Counted from the stretch's first letter, positions 45,348 to 53,928 are shown. The stretch: DNA of 64,000 nt from Candidatus Macondimonas diazotrophica (GCF_004684205.1 NZ_SRIO01000004.1:124001-188000), one strand, 5' to 3'. Notes: generated from the letters alone by a model not told the origin. Program-made: numbers and translations.

Positions 45348-47630
45348 ATGGCAACAGAATGCGGTGCACGTCTCGCGCATATCCATGGGGATTGCTTCGG
45401 TATCCGGGAGCATCTCCTCGATGAGCATCTGCGGGACGTCGCCCGCCGCGCGGCCGACCATGCGGAGGCCTTCGGCGGACAGGATTGGGCGTATCTGGCC
45501 GGTCTGTGGCACGACCTCGGAAAGTATCGGCCGGGATTTCAGCGTTATCTGCGCGCGGCCAGCGGTACCGAGGCTGAGAACGCCCATATCGAGGGCGGCG
45601 CCGGGCGGGTGTCGCACTCCACCGCCGGTGCCTTGCTCGCCTGCGAGCGTTTCGGCACGCCCGGCCGGGTGCTGGCCTATCTGATCGCGAGCCACCATGC
45701 CGGACTGTACGACTGGCATTCCGATTCAAGCAGCCTGGAAATGCGGCTTGGCTCGGACGCCGGTCGTACCGAGCTCGCCGAAGCGTTGGCGGCGGCGGCA
45801 CCGCCAATTCTCGACCATGGCGACTTCGCCCCGGATCTGCGCACCGTGCCAGGCGGTTCGGCTGGCTTCGCGCTGTGGCTGCGGATGCTGTTCTCGGCGC
45901 TGGTGGATGCCGACTTCCTCGACACCGAAGCCTTCATGGATGAAGGCAAGGCCGCCGCGCGCGGCGCCTGGCCGGATTTGGCGACGCTGCGCGGGGCGTT
46001 CGATGCCCACATGGCCCGGCTCGCGGCGGATGCGCAGAACACGCCCGTCAACCGCCTGCGCGCCCGCATCCTCGCCCAGTGCCGCGACAAGGCACCAGAA
46101 AAGCCTGGCATCTTCTCGCTCACCGTGCCCACCGGCGGGGGCAAGACGCTGGCCTCGATGGCCTTCGCGCTCGACCACGCGCTCGCGCACGGCCAGCGGC
46201 GGATCATCTACGTCATCCCCTACACCAGCATCATCGAGCAGACTGCGGACGTGTTCCGCGGCATCTTCGGCGAGGCTGTCGTCGAGCACCATAGCAACGC
46301 CGAATCCGACCCTGGACGCGAGAACCTGCGCAGCCGCCTGGCCTGCGAGAACTGGGATGCACCCATCGTCGTCACCACCAGCGTCCAGTTTTTCGAATCG
46401 CTGTTCGCCGCGCACACCAGCCGCTGCCGTAAGCTGCACAACATCGTGGGTAGCGTGGTGGTGCTCGATGAGGCACAACTGCTGCCGCCAGAGTTTTTGA
46501 AGCCGATCCTCGGCGTGCTGAACCTGCTCACCCGCCACTACGGCGTGACCGTGGTGCTCAGCACCGCCACGCAGCCGGCACTCGCCCGGCAGGAATACTT
46601 CGATCCGCAAAAGAGCATCGCCGGGCTCGATGACGTGCGCGAGTTGATGCAGGGCGGCCCGCATGTCGCAATACCGGACGAGCTGTACCGGGACCTGCAG
46701 CGCGTGCGCGTGCGCCTGCCGGCCAACTGGCAAGCGTGCACCGCGTGGGAGGATCTGGCTGCCGAACTTGTAGCGCACGAAAGCGTCCTGGCGATCGTCA
46801 ATACCCGCCGTCACGCCGCTGTGCTGCACGCCGTGCTGCCCAAGGACACGCTGCACCTGTCGGCGCTGATGTGCGGCGCGCATCGGGCGGACGTCATCGC
46901 CACCATCAAGGCGCGGCTCAAGGCCGGCGACCCTACGCGCGTGGTCAGCACCCAGCTCGTCGAGGCCGGCGTCGATCTCGACTTCCCAGTCGTCTATAGG
47001 GCACTGGCCGGACTCGACTCTATCGCCCAAGCCGCCGGGCGCTGCAACCGCGAAGGCCGGTTGCCGGAGTTAGGCGAAGTGGTGGTGTTCGTGCCGCCCG
47101 ACGCGGCGCCGCCGGGCCTGCTCGCCAAGGGCGAGGGCGCCTGCCGCAGCGTGCTGCACGGCCACGCCGGCGATCCGCTCGACCGCACGCTGTTCGAGCG
47201 CTACTTCCGCCAGCTCTATTACCAGTGCGAGCTGGACAAGCACGGCATCGAGAAGCTGCTCACCGTGGATGGCAAGACGCTGGCGGTGAACTTCCGCACC
47301 GCCGCCGAAAAATTCCGCCTGATCGACGAAGCCGATCAGGCCAGCGTCGTCGTCCTCTACCGCGGGCCGGACGGGCAGGACGCCACCGTTGATCAGCGCC
47401 TCGCGCAACTGCGCCGCGACGGCAGCGCGCGCTGGTTGCTGCGCGCCTTGCAGCGCTACACCGTGAGCATTCCCCAGCGCGACGCCGAGCGTTTGCTGGC
47501 GCAGGGCGATATTGAGGAGTTGCTGCCGGGCCTCTTCGTGCAGGTGAGCGATGTGCTTTACCACCCGGTGCTGGGGCTGTTGACCGGCGATGTTGCGGCA
47601 CCCACAAGCGCGTGGATCGTTGCTGGCTGA
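45348..47630 (+). CDS. cas3: Type I-C CRISPR-associated helicase/nuclease Cas3
   Basis: Effector nuclease recruited by Cascade to unwind and degrade target DNA. 760 aa with HD nuclease and SF2 helicase fused. HD motifs: YLAGLWHDLGKYRPGFQRYL (about residue 45) and VSHSTAGALLA, later SHHAGLYDW. Helicase: Walker A LTVPTGGGKTLASMAFAL (about 258), VVTTSVQFFESLF, DEAQ box VVVLDEAQLLPPEFLKP (about 370), VVLSTATQPAL, and VVSTQLVEAGVDLDFPVVYRALAGLDSIAQAAGRCNREG. First gene of the cas locus, ATG 45348. The stop is followed by a 349-bp insert before cas5c. Confidence 0.96.
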   Translation: MATECGARLAHIHGDCFGIREHLLDEHLRDVARRAADHAEAFGGQDWAYLAGLWHDLGKYRPGFQRYLRAASGTEAENAHIEGGAGRVSHSTAGALLACERFGTPGRVLAYLIASHHAGLYDWHSDSSSLEMRLGSDAGRTELAEALAAAAPPILDHGDFAPDLRTVPGGSAGFALWLRMLFSALVDADFLDTEAFMDEGKAAARGAWPDLATLRGAFDAHMARLAADAQNTPVNRLRARILAQCRDKAPEKPGIFSLTVPTGGGKTLASMAFALDHALAHGQRRIIYVIPYTSIIEQTADVFRGIFGEAVVEHHSNAESDPGRENLRSRLACENWDAPIVVTTSVQFFESLFAAHTSRCRKLHNIVGSVVVLDEAQLLPPEFLKPILGVLNLLTRHYGVTVVLSTATQPALARQEYFDPQKSIAGLDDVRELMQGGPHVAIPDELYRDLQRVRVRLPANWQACTAWEDLAAELVAHESVLAIVNTRRHAAVLHAVLPKDTLHLSALMCGAHRADVIATIKARLKAGDPTRVVSTQLVEAGVDLDFPVVYRALAGLDSIAQAAGRCNREGRLPELGEVVVFVPPDAAPPGLLAKGEGACRSVLHGHAGDPLDRTLFERYFRQLYYQCELDKHGIEKLLTVDGKTLAVNFRTAAEKFRLIDEADQASVVVLYRGPDGQDATVDQRLAQLRRDGSARWLLRALQRYTVSIPQRDAERLLAQGDIEELLPGLFVQVSDVLYHPVLGLLTGDVAAPTSAWIVAG

Positions 47631-47685
47631 GCCGAGGATGGAAACCAATAGACGAACAGACACGCTATGCGGTCTTTGAAATTGT

Positions 47686-47757
47686 GGGGGGCTTGCGCCC
47701 CCCATTAAGAACCGTATTTAGCCGATCTTGGTTTCAATCCGCGTCCAAGCTAGGACG
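47686..47757 (-). ncRNA. Degenerate mini-CRISPR in the cas operon: candidate CreR/CreA-type guide RNA
   Basis: Read on the minus strand. A 5-bp hairpin CGTCC-TAGCTT-GGACG (47757-47742) is followed at once by CGGATTGAAAC (47741-47731), identical to the last 11 nt of the array repeat, where the same 11 nt also follow the repeat hairpin. Eleven nt is the 5' handle length Cas5c leaves. A guide-like stretch from 47730 (CAAGATCGG...) leads to a second hairpin GGGGGGC-GCAA-GCCCCCC (47703-47686). The guide matches the target at 47770-47788 at 16 of 19 positions. Expected to load into type I-C Cascade and repress, not to trigger cutting. A minus-strand promoter (TAATAT at 47768-47763) is possible. Not known from direct evidence; inferred. 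Confidence 0.7.
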
Positions 47758-47769
47758 ACAGCATATTAC

Positions 47770-47791
47770 CTGTATTGAACCGATCTTGGAA
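47770..47791 (-). promoter_or_regulatory. Predicted target of the in-operon guide, with TTC PAM
   Basis: On the minus strand TTC (47791-47789) is followed by CAAGATCGG (47788-47780), identical to guide positions 1-9. Positions 11, 13-17 and 19 also match. Mismatches are at 10, 12 and 18; 12 and 18 belong to the every-sixth positions not read by Cascade. On the plus strand this covers TTGAAC at 47775-47780 and abuts an AT-rich patch (47790-47800), a plausible promoter for the downstream cas5c-cas8c-cas7 genes. Confidence 0.65.
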
Positions 47792-47834
47792 ATAAATTAA
47801 TGTTGCGCCGTCCCTTCGGCTTGGGCGGTGCGGT

Positions 47835-47957
47835 ATGGAATGGATGGTTGGCTTCTTGCGCGAACTGAGGCTACTCCTGACCGAGCTGCCGCCAGACCGC
47901 TTCTATGTGCTTTGCGCACTCGCCTTGGCTGTAACGTTCGTATGGTGGTTTCGGTGA
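47835..47957 (+). CDS. Putative 40-aa single-helix membrane peptide upstream of cas5c
   Basis: A short frame MEWMVGFLRELRLLLTELPP followed by DRFYVLCALALAVTFVWWFR. The last 20 residues form one hydrophobic helix ending in an aromatic/basic tail, as in small toxic or membrane-tethered peptides. It stops 22 bp before the cas5c ATG. The upstream ribosome site is weak (GGGCGGTGCGG). Lying just downstream of the predicted guide target, it could be a CreT-like toxin whose promoter is repressed by the guide, or just leader sequence. A 22-codon frame from ATG 47800 is an alternative. Confidence 0.4.
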   Translation: MEWMVGFLRELRLLLTELPPDRFYVLCALALAVTFVWWFR

Positions 47958-47979
47958 GGCGCCACAGGGAGAGAACGAC

Positions 47980-48645
47980 ATGAATACCTACTGCCTCGAA
48001 GTCCGCGGCGATTTCGCCTGCTTCACCCGCCCGGAGATGAAGGTCGAGCGCGTGAGTTACGACCTCATCACGCCCTCCTCGGCGCGGGCTGTGTTCGAGG
48101 CCATTTTGTGGAAGCCGGCCATTCGCTGGCGGGTCCGGCGCATCGAGTTGCTCACCCCCATCCGCTGGATCAACCTGCGCCGCAACGAGGTGGCGGGTGT
48201 GGTCTCCACGCGCAACGTGGAGACCGCCATGCGCGCCGGTAGCGGCGATCTCGGGCTCTACATAGAGGACGAGCGCCAGCAGCGCGCCGGTCTTTTTCTG
48301 CGCGACGTGGCCTACCGCCTGCACGCGGAAATGACCCTGCAGCCCAACGCGCCGCCGGGCGAGAAGCTCGTCAAATACCGCGAGATGTTCGAGCGCCGCG
48401 CCGGCAGGGGCCAGTGCGTGAACCAGCCTTACCTCGGCTGCCGGGAGTTCGCGGCCGCGTTCCGGCTGGTGTCGGACCCGGCCGCCGAACCCGCGCCCAT
48501 CGCTGAGACGCGCGATCTGGGCTTCATGCTGCACGACCTCGACTTCCTCAATCCGGCCGATCCGGTGCCGCGCTTTTTCCGCGCGCAGATGACGGACGGC
48601 GTGGTGGCGGTGCCGGACTTCGATGACGCGGAGGTGTGCGCATGA
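47980..48645 (+). CDS. cas5c: Type I-C Cascade subunit Cas5c (crRNA-processing endonuclease)
   Basis: In type I-C, Cas5c replaces Cas6: it cuts precrRNA 3' of the repeat stem and stays on the 11-nt 5' handle. 221 aa. Family features: N-terminal YCLEVRGDFACFTRPEMKVERVSYDLITPSSARAVFEAILWKPAIRWRVRRIELLTPIRWINLRRNEV, then RDVAYRLHAEMTL, GQCVNQPYLGCREFAAAF, and LGFMLHDLDF. ATG 47980 follows GGGAGAG. Its stop overlaps the cas8c start (ATGA). Confidence 0.95.
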   Translation: MNTYCLEVRGDFACFTRPEMKVERVSYDLITPSSARAVFEAILWKPAIRWRVRRIELLTPIRWINLRRNEVAGVVSTRNVETAMRAGSGDLGLYIEDERQQRAGLFLRDVAYRLHAEMTLQPNAPPGEKLVKYREMFERRAGRGQCVNQPYLGCREFAAAFRLVSDPAAEPAPIAETRDLGFMLHDLDFLNPADPVPRFFRAQMTDGVVAVPDFDDAEVCA

Positions 48646-50423
48646 TTCTGCAGGCGCTCGCCGACTACTACCGGCGCAAACAGGCCGACCCTGACCCGGC
48701 CGGGCGCCTTCCGGCCTACGGCTTCGAGGAGAAGGAGATTCCCTTCATCCTCGAAATCGACGGCGAGGGCCGGCTGGTACAGATCCTCGACACTCGCAGC
48801 GGTGAGGGCAAAAAGAAAACCGCCCAGCGCTTTCTGGTGCCCAAGGCAGTCAAAAAAACCTCCGGCGTCGCGGCCAATCTGCTCTGGGACACCGCCGAGT
48901 ACGTGCTCGGCATTGACACCCGCGGCAAGCCGGAGCGGGTGGCCGCGCAGCACGCCGCCTTTCGCGCCCGCATCGACGCGCTGCCGGCCGAGGCACAGGC
49001 GGATGCGGGCATTGTCGCCGTGCGGGCGTTTCTCGATGGCATCGACATCGATGCACTTGCTACCAGTCCCGTGTGGGAGGAGATCAAGGTCACTAACCCG
49101 TTGCTGAGCCTGCGCCGGCACGGCGATGTGGAACTGGTCTGCCAGCGTCCGGCGGTGACCGTGTTGGCAGGGGACGAGCCGGAGGACGAGGCCACCGTGA
49201 TCTGCCTCGTCAGTGGCGAGCAGGCCGCGCCGGAGCGCCTGCACGCTGCCATCAAGGGCGTGTGGGGTGCGCAAAGCTCGGGCGCCAACATCGTTTCCTT
49301 CAACCTCGACGCCTTCAATTCCTACGGCAAGAGCCAGGGCGCCAATGCGCCAGTGGGCAAGGCCGCGGCCTTTGCCTACACCACTGCCCTCAATCACCTA
49401 CTGGCCAAGGGATCGTCGCAGCGCATCCAGGTGGGCGACACCTCGACGGTATTCTGGGCCGAAGTGCCGCACGAACTCGAAACTGCCTTGCCGGACCTGT
49501 TCGGCGAGCCGCCCAAGGACGACCCGGACCGTGGCACCGACGCACTGCGCGCGCTCTACCGTGCCGTCGAGACCGGGCGTTTCGCCGTGGGCAGCGACGA
49601 CACCCGCTTTTACGTGCTGGGTCTTGCACCTAACGCGGCGCGTATTGCCGTGCGCTTCTGGGACACCGCGCCGGCCATCGAACTGGCGCGGCGCATCCGG
49701 CGGCACTTCGACGACATCGCCGTGGCGCGTTCGCCGCGCGACCCGGAGCACCTGTCGCTGTTCCGTCTGCTTACCGCGACCGCCGTGCAGGGCAAGGCCG
49801 ACAACATCCCGCCCAATCTCGGCGGCGAGGTGATGCGCGCCATCCTCGAAGGCCTGCCCTATCCCGCCACCCTGCTCAACGCCGCCGTACAGCGCTGCCG
49901 CGCCGAGCAGCAGGTGAGCTATCCGCGAGCCGCCGCCATCAAGGGCTGGCTCAACCGAGACCACCGGCGCCGCCATTCCGACCTGCCCCTCGACCACAGC
50001 GAGTTCAAGGAGAACCTCGACATGGATCAAACCGACGTGCCCTATCGGCTCGGCCGAATGTTCGCCGTACTGGAGCGTATTCAAGAAGAAGCAGCGAAGC
50101 CGAGGAAGCTCAACAGCACCATTCGCGATCGGTACTTCGGCGCCGCGTCCACTGCGCCGGTTGCCGTGTTCATGACGCTATTGCGTTTGAAAGTGAGCCA
50201 TGCCAAGCAGCTCGCGCCGGAATACGCAGGCTACTTCGAACGCCTCTTGGGGGAGATATGCGGGACCGTCGCCGAACCGAAGGTCAGCGACTTTCCGCGC
50301 CAACTGTCCCTGCCCGATCAAGGCCGCTTCGCGCTCGGCTATTACCACCAGCGCCAGAGCTTTTTCACCAAACGCGCCGCCGAATCCACAGAAAGTGAAG
50401 CCACTCAGGGAGAACCCGCATGA
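48642..50423 (+). CDS. cas8c: Type I-C Cascade large subunit Cas8c (Csd1)
   Basis: Large subunit that recognises the PAM and recruits Cas3. 593 aa, normal for Csd1. Recognised from [130 protein letters not shown], and the C-terminal [17 protein letters not shown]...[13 protein letters not shown]. In type I-C a shorter small subunit (Cas11c) is made by internal initiation within this gene; internal starts exist near the 3' end but I cannot choose one. Overlaps cas5c and cas7 by 4 nt each. Confidence 0.95.
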   Translation: MILQALADYYRRKQADPDPAGRLPAYGFEEKEIPFILEIDGEGRLVQILDTRSGEGKKKTAQRFLVPKAVKKTSGVAANLLWDTAEYVLGIDTRGKPERVAAQHAAFRARIDALPAEAQADAGIVAVRAFLDGIDIDALATSPVWEEIKVTNPLLSLRRHGDVELVCQRPAVTVLAGDEPEDEATVICLVSGEQAAPERLHAAIKGVWGAQSSGANIVSFNLDAFNSYGKSQGANAPVGKAAAFAYTTALNHLLAKGSSQRIQVGDTSTVFWAEVPHELETALPDLFGEPPKDDPDRGTDALRALYRAVETGRFAVGSDDTRFYVLGLAPNAARIAVRFWDTAPAIELARRIRRHFDDIAVARSPRDPEHLSLFRLLTATAVQGKADNIPPNLGGEVMRAILEGLPYPATLLNAAVQRCRAEQQVSYPRAAAIKGWLNRDHRRRHSDLPLDHSEFKENLDMDQTDVPYRLGRMFAVLERIQEEAAKPRKLNSTIRDRYFGAASTAPVAVFMTLLRLKVSHAKQLAPEYAGYFERLLGEICGTVAEPKVSDFPRQLSLPDQGRFALGYYHQRQSFFTKRAAESTESEATQGEPA

Positions 50424-51301
50424 GCCTTGCCCATCGTTATGACTTCGTCCTGCTGTTCGACGTGAAGGACGGCAACCCCAATGGCGACCCGGACGCCGGC
50501 AACCTGCCGCGTTTGGATGCCGAAACCGGCCATGGTCTGGTGACTGACGTGGCGCTCAAGCGCAAGGTGCGCAATTTCGTCGGGCTGGTGAACGGCGAGC
50601 AGCCGCCGTACGAGATTTACGTGAAGGAAAAGGCCATCCTCAACAACCAGCACAAGCGGGCGTATATCGGCATCGGCCGGGAAGACCTGCTCGTCGGCGA
50701 CGACAAAAAGCGCAAGGGCGGCGATGCCGTGGATGACGCCCGCACCTGGATGTGCCGCAACTTCTTCGACGTGCGCACCTTCGGCGCCGTGATGTCCACC
50801 GGCATCAACTGCGGCCAGGTGCGCGGGCCGATCCAGCTCACCTTCGCGCGCTCGGTCGATCCCATCGTCGCTTCGGAACATTCCATCACGCGCATGGCCG
50901 TCGCCACCGAGGCGGAAGCCGAAAAGCAGGAAGGCGACAACCGCACCATGGGCCGCAAGCACACCGTGCCCTATGGCCTGTACCGGGCACACGGCTTCGT
51001 GTCGGCTTTTCTCGCCAAGCAGACCGGCTTTTCCGATGACGATCTCACGCTGTTCTGGCAGGCGCTGTGCCAGATGTTCGAGCACGACCGCTCCGCCGCG
51101 CGCGGCGAGATGACCACGCGCGGGCTGTACGTGTTCCAGCACGATTCGGAGCTTGGCAATGCGCCCGCGCATGCGCTGTTCGAGCGGGTGCAGGTGCAGC
51201 GCAATATGGGGGTGGAAGTACCGCGCTCGTTTGCGGATTATGCGGTGAGCGTCGCGGCGGACGACCTGCCGAATGGCGTGACCCTGATGCAGCCTTGTTG
51301 A
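50420..51301 (+). CDS. cas7: Type I-C Cascade backbone subunit Cas7 (Csd2)
   Basis: Forms the helical backbone along the crRNA spacer and inserts a thumb at every sixth base. 293 aa. The Csd2 motifs [114 protein letters not shown] are all present. ATG 50420 overlaps the cas8c stop. hicB follows after 23 bp. Confidence 0.96.
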   Translation: MSLAHRYDFVLLFDVKDGNPNGDPDAGNLPRLDAETGHGLVTDVALKRKVRNFVGLVNGEQPPYEIYVKEKAILNNQHKRAYIGIGREDLLVGDDKKRKGGDAVDDARTWMCRNFFDVRTFGAVMSTGINCGQVRGPIQLTFARSVDPIVASEHSITRMAVATEAEAEKQEGDNRTMGRKHTVPYGLYRAHGFVSAFLAKQTGFSDDDLTLFWQALCQMFEHDRSAARGEMTTRGLYVFQHDSELGNAPAHALFERVQVQRNMGVEVPRSFADYAVSVAADDLPNGVTLMQPC

Positions 51302-51324
51302 GAGCCGATACCGGAGCGATACCG

Positions 51325-51531
51325 ATGAGCGAACTTCACGTCATTGTCGAACAGGCCCCGGAGGGCGGCTACCTCGCCCGCGCCGTCGGCGCGGACATCT
51401 TCACCGAGGCCGACGACCTGGAGCAGTTGCGCGCCCAGGTGCGGGACGCGGTGCGCTGTCATTTAGAGCCCGGCCAATGCCCGAGCCTGATCCGCCTGCA
51501 CATCTCGCGCGAGGAGGTCATCGCCGCGTGA
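51325..51531 (+). CDS. hicB: HicB-like antitoxin inside the cas operon
   Basis: A 68-aa protein with the HicB partial RNase-H-like fold: MSELHVIVEQAPEGGYLARAVGADIFTEADDLEQLRAQVRDAVRCHLE, the E-x-GGY-x-A and TEADDLEEL pattern of short HicB proteins. No C-terminal DNA-binding domain follows, so this short type may not autoregulate by itself. The stop overlaps the hicA start codon (GTGA). It lies 23 bp after cas7. HicB normally masks the HicA active site. Confidence 0.87.
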   Translation: MSELHVIVEQAPEGGYLARAVGADIFTEADDLEQLRAQVRDAVRCHLEPGQCPSLIRLHISREEVIAA

Positions 51532-51770
51532 GACTGCCGCGTGACCTCACCGGTGCGGAACTGGTCCGGCGCCTGGCCAGGCTCGGGTATGGCATCACGC
51601 GCCAGACCGGCAACCACATGCGCCCAACCAGCCAACTGCGCGGTGAACATCACGTCCCGGTGCCACGCCACGATCCGCTGCGCGTGGGAACCCTTGCGGC
51701 CGTCCTGGACGCCGTCGCTGCTCATCACGGCCTCGACCGGGATGAGCTGCTGTCGCGCCTCGTGGAGTGA
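51528..51770 (+). CDS. hicA: HicA-like mRNA interferase toxin inside the cas operon
   Basis: An 80-aa HicA (YcfA-type, dsRBD-like fold). RLPRDLTGAELVRRLARLGYGITRQTGNHMRPTSQLRGEHHVPVPRHDPLRVGTLAAVLDAVAAHHGLDRDELLSRL has the family order helix - strand - G-x-H - strand - PRH - PLRVGTL. The catalytic His is expected in TGNHMR (canonical GSH, here GNH). GTG 51528 overlaps the hicB stop. The stop is 3 nt before the cas4 GTG, so toxin and cas4 are translationally close. It cleaves translated mRNAs when HicB is lost (family knowledge). Confidence 0.9.
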   Translation: MRLPRDLTGAELVRRLARLGYGITRQTGNHMRPTSQLRGEHHVPVPRHDPLRVGTLAAVLDAVAAHHGLDRDELLSRLVE

Positions 51771-51773
51771 GCT

Positions 51774-52403
51774 GTGCGCGAGGACGGCGACCCCATTCCT
51801 CTCTCCGCCCTCCAGCACTGGTGCTACTGCCCGCGCCAGTGCGGGTTGATTCATCTTGAGCAGGCGTTCGCCGACAACCTCCACACCGCGCGCGGCAACG
51901 CGGTGCATCGGCTGGTGGACACGCCCGGCTACGAGATGCAGGCTGGAGTGAAGGTGGAGCGCGCGCTGCCACTGTGGTCCGATCAGTTTGGCCTGATCGG
52001 CAAGGCCGATCTGGTCGAGTTCCACTCCAACGGACGCATTTTTCCGGTCGAGTTCAAGCACGGCCGGCGGCGCCAGAAGCGCCACGACGACGTGCAGCTC
52101 GCCGCCCAGGCGCTGTGCCTTGAAGAGATGCTCGGCCGGCCGGTCACGCACGGTGCGATCTACCACGCCTCGAGCCGCCGCCGGCGCGAGGTGGAGATCA
52201 CCCCGGCGCTGCGGGCGCTGGTGGTCGAGACCGCCGGGGCAATCCGCACGATGCTGGCGAGCGGCCGCCTGCCGCCACCGGTGAACGACGCGCGCTGCCG
52301 TGAGTGCTCGCTGATCGAGATCTGCCAACCGGCGGCGCTGGCGGGGCAGAACGTGCAACGCGAACTGCGTGCCGAGCTGTTCAGCGCCACCGACGAAGGG
52401 TAG
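51774..52403 (+). CDS. cas4: CRISPR adaptation nuclease Cas4
   Basis: RecB-like [4Fe-4S] exonuclease that with Cas1-Cas2 trims prespacers at the PAM. 209 aa. Cluster ligands: HWCYCPRQCGL at the N-terminus and RCRECSLIEICQP at the C-terminus. Nuclease residues: RGNAVHRLV (His), LIGKADLVEFHSNG (Asp), PVEFKHGRRRQKRHDDVQLAAQALCLEEM (Glu, Lys, Gln). GTG 51774 lies 3 nt after the hicA stop and no earlier start is possible without overlapping hicA. Confidence 0.95.
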   Translation: MREDGDPIPLSALQHWCYCPRQCGLIHLEQAFADNLHTARGNAVHRLVDTPGYEMQAGVKVERALPLWSDQFGLIGKADLVEFHSNGRIFPVEFKHGRRRQKRHDDVQLAAQALCLEEMLGRPVTHGAIYHASSRRRREVEITPALRALVVETAGAIRTMLASGRLPPPVNDARCRECSLIEICQPAALAGQNVQRELRAELFSATDEG

Positions 52404-52408
52404 CCGCC

Positions 52409-53443
52409 GTGTACACCCTGCAAAACACGCTCTACGTGATGACGCCAAACGCCTACGCGCACCTGGAGAACAACACGCTGCGCATCGACGTGGAGCGCGA
52501 AAAGCGCCTGCAGGTGCCGCTGCATCACCTGGGCAGCCTGGTCTGCTTCGGCAACGTGCTGGTTTCGCCGGCACTGATGCACCGCATGGCCGACGAGGGC
52601 AAATCGGTGGTACTGCTGGACGGCAGCGGCCGCTTCAAGGCGCGGCTCGAAGGGCCGGTGTCGGGCAACATCCTGCTGCGTCAGGCACACCATCGCAGCG
52701 CGGCGGATGGTGCGTTTGCACTCGAATTTGCCCGCGCCGTCATCGCCGGCAAGCTCAGGAACAGCCGCAGCCTGCTGCTGCGCGCGGCGCGTGAGGCTGC
52801 GGATGCCGCAGAGCAGGCGCAGCTTACGCGCGCGGCGGACAACCTCGCCGCGTCGCTGCGCGCCCTGGCGCAAGCACGCGATCTCGACACCCTGCGCGGC
52901 GTGGAGGGCGAAGCTGCGCGCGGCTATTTCGCGGCGCTGAATCTGGTCGTCAAACCGCAGGCGCGCGAGCACTTCGCGCTCAACGGCCGCACCCGCCGGC
53001 CGCCGCTCGATCGCTTCAACGCGCTGCTGTCGTTCCTCTATTCCATGCTGATGAACGACTGCCGCTCGGCGCTGGAAACTGTCGGCCTTGATCCCCAACT
53101 CGGCTATCTGCACGCGGTGCGCCCCGGCCGCGCCGCGCTGGCGCTGGACCTGCAGGAGGAATTTCGCGCCGTGCTGGCTGATCGACTGGCGCTCACCCTC
53201 ATCAACCGCGGCCAGCTCGGTCCCAGGGATTTTGATGAACGCGAAGGTGGCGCGGTGATGCTGCGCGACAACGGCCGCCGCGCCGTCGTCACCGCCTGGC
53301 AGGAGCGCAAGCAGGAGGAAATCACCCACCCGCTGCTTGGCATCAAGGTGTCGATCGGCATCGTCCCCTTCGTGCAGGCGCGGCTGATGGCGCGCACCGT
53401 GCGTGGCGAAATGGACGGCTATCTGCCGTACCTGCCGAAATAG
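52409..53443 (+). CDS. cas1: CRISPR integrase Cas1 (type I-C)
   Basis: Spacer integrase. 344 aa. N-terminal beta domain YTLQNTLYVMTPNAYAHLENNTLRIDVEREKRLQVPLHHLGSLVCFGNVLVSPALM. The catalytic triad regions are present: Glu in LRGVEGEAARGYFAALN, His in GYLHAVRPGRAALALDLQEEFR, and Asp just after. All three ligands look intact. GTG 52409 is 5 nt after the cas4 stop and gives the standard N-terminus. Confidence 0.96.
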   Translation: MYTLQNTLYVMTPNAYAHLENNTLRIDVEREKRLQVPLHHLGSLVCFGNVLVSPALMHRMADEGKSVVLLDGSGRFKARLEGPVSGNILLRQAHHRSAADGAFALEFARAVIAGKLRNSRSLLLRAAREAADAAEQAQLTRAADNLAASLRALAQARDLDTLRGVEGEAARGYFAALNLVVKPQAREHFALNGRTRRPPLDRFNALLSFLYSMLMNDCRSALETVGLDPQLGYLHAVRPGRAALALDLQEEFRAVLADRLALTLINRGQLGPRDFDEREGGAVMLRDNGRRAVVTAWQERKQEEITHPLLGIKVSIGIVPFVQARLMARTVRGEMDGYLPYLPK

Positions 53444-53452
53444 GAACTCATC

Positions 53453-53743
53453 ATGTTGGTCGTCGTCACCTACGATGTTTCTACCGAAACCGCCGCTGGC
53501 CGACGGCGCCTGCGCCGCGTGGCCAAAGTCTGCGAGAGCACGGGCCAGCGGGTGCAGAAGTCGGTGTTCGAATGTCAAGTCAACGAGATGCAGATGGAAC
53601 AGCTCGAACGCGCGCTGCTCGCCGAGATCGACGAGACGGCAGACAACCTACGCTTCTACCGGATCACCGAATCGGCCCACCTGCGGGTGAAGCAGTACGG
53701 CGTGTTCCGGGCGGTGGACTTCGAGGGGCCGTTGGTGATTTGA
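53453..53743 (+). CDS. cas2: CRISPR adaptation protein Cas2
   Basis: Structural partner of Cas1 in spacer integration. 96 aa. Ferredoxin-like fold with [60 protein letters not shown] and the [17 protein letters not shown] strand. The conserved Asp of the first strand is kept. 9 bp after cas1; the CRISPR leader follows. Confidence 0.96.
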   Translation: MLVVVTYDVSTETAAGRRRLRRVAKVCESTGQRVQKSVFECQVNEMQMEQLERALLAEIDETADNLRFYRITESAHLRVKQYGVFRAVDFEGPLVI

Positions 53744-53928
53744 TGAGGCTGCGCGGACCCTGAGTGAGGTGAAATTCCCCGGACGGTTCGCGCAACGGCT
53801 TAATTATTGAAAAGAAAGGAAAGTCTTGTGTTGTGCGGAACTTTACCAAGAGGCAATTGCGCCCGCAGAACAAATTTCGCGCAGCACGCAGAGAATTCGC
53901 TTTGGTGGCCGATGGCTGCCAAGGTGGA
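53744..53928 (+). promoter_or_regulatory. CRISPR leader
   Basis: 185 bp between cas2 and the first repeat. It includes an AT-rich patch (TTAATTATTGAAAAGAAAGG near 53801-53820) fitting a leader promoter. Orientation follows from the repeat handle (GGATTGAAAC at the 3' end) and the degenerate repeat at the far end. Confidence 0.6.

Noticed and set aside
47619-47712. Plus-strand reading of the cas3-cas5c insert as guide (tail GGATGGAAAC at 47636-47645, hairpin at 47686)
   Set aside because: The repeat-tail match is weaker (10 of 12), and the best target match needs a 1-nt offset from a TTC and gives only 6 of 8 seed positions. The minus-strand reading has an exact handle, exact PAM register and 16 of 19 matches.
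45348-53743. Absence of cas6 as a sign of an incomplete system
   Set aside because: In type I-C, Cas5c processes the crRNA, so a missing cas6 is normal.
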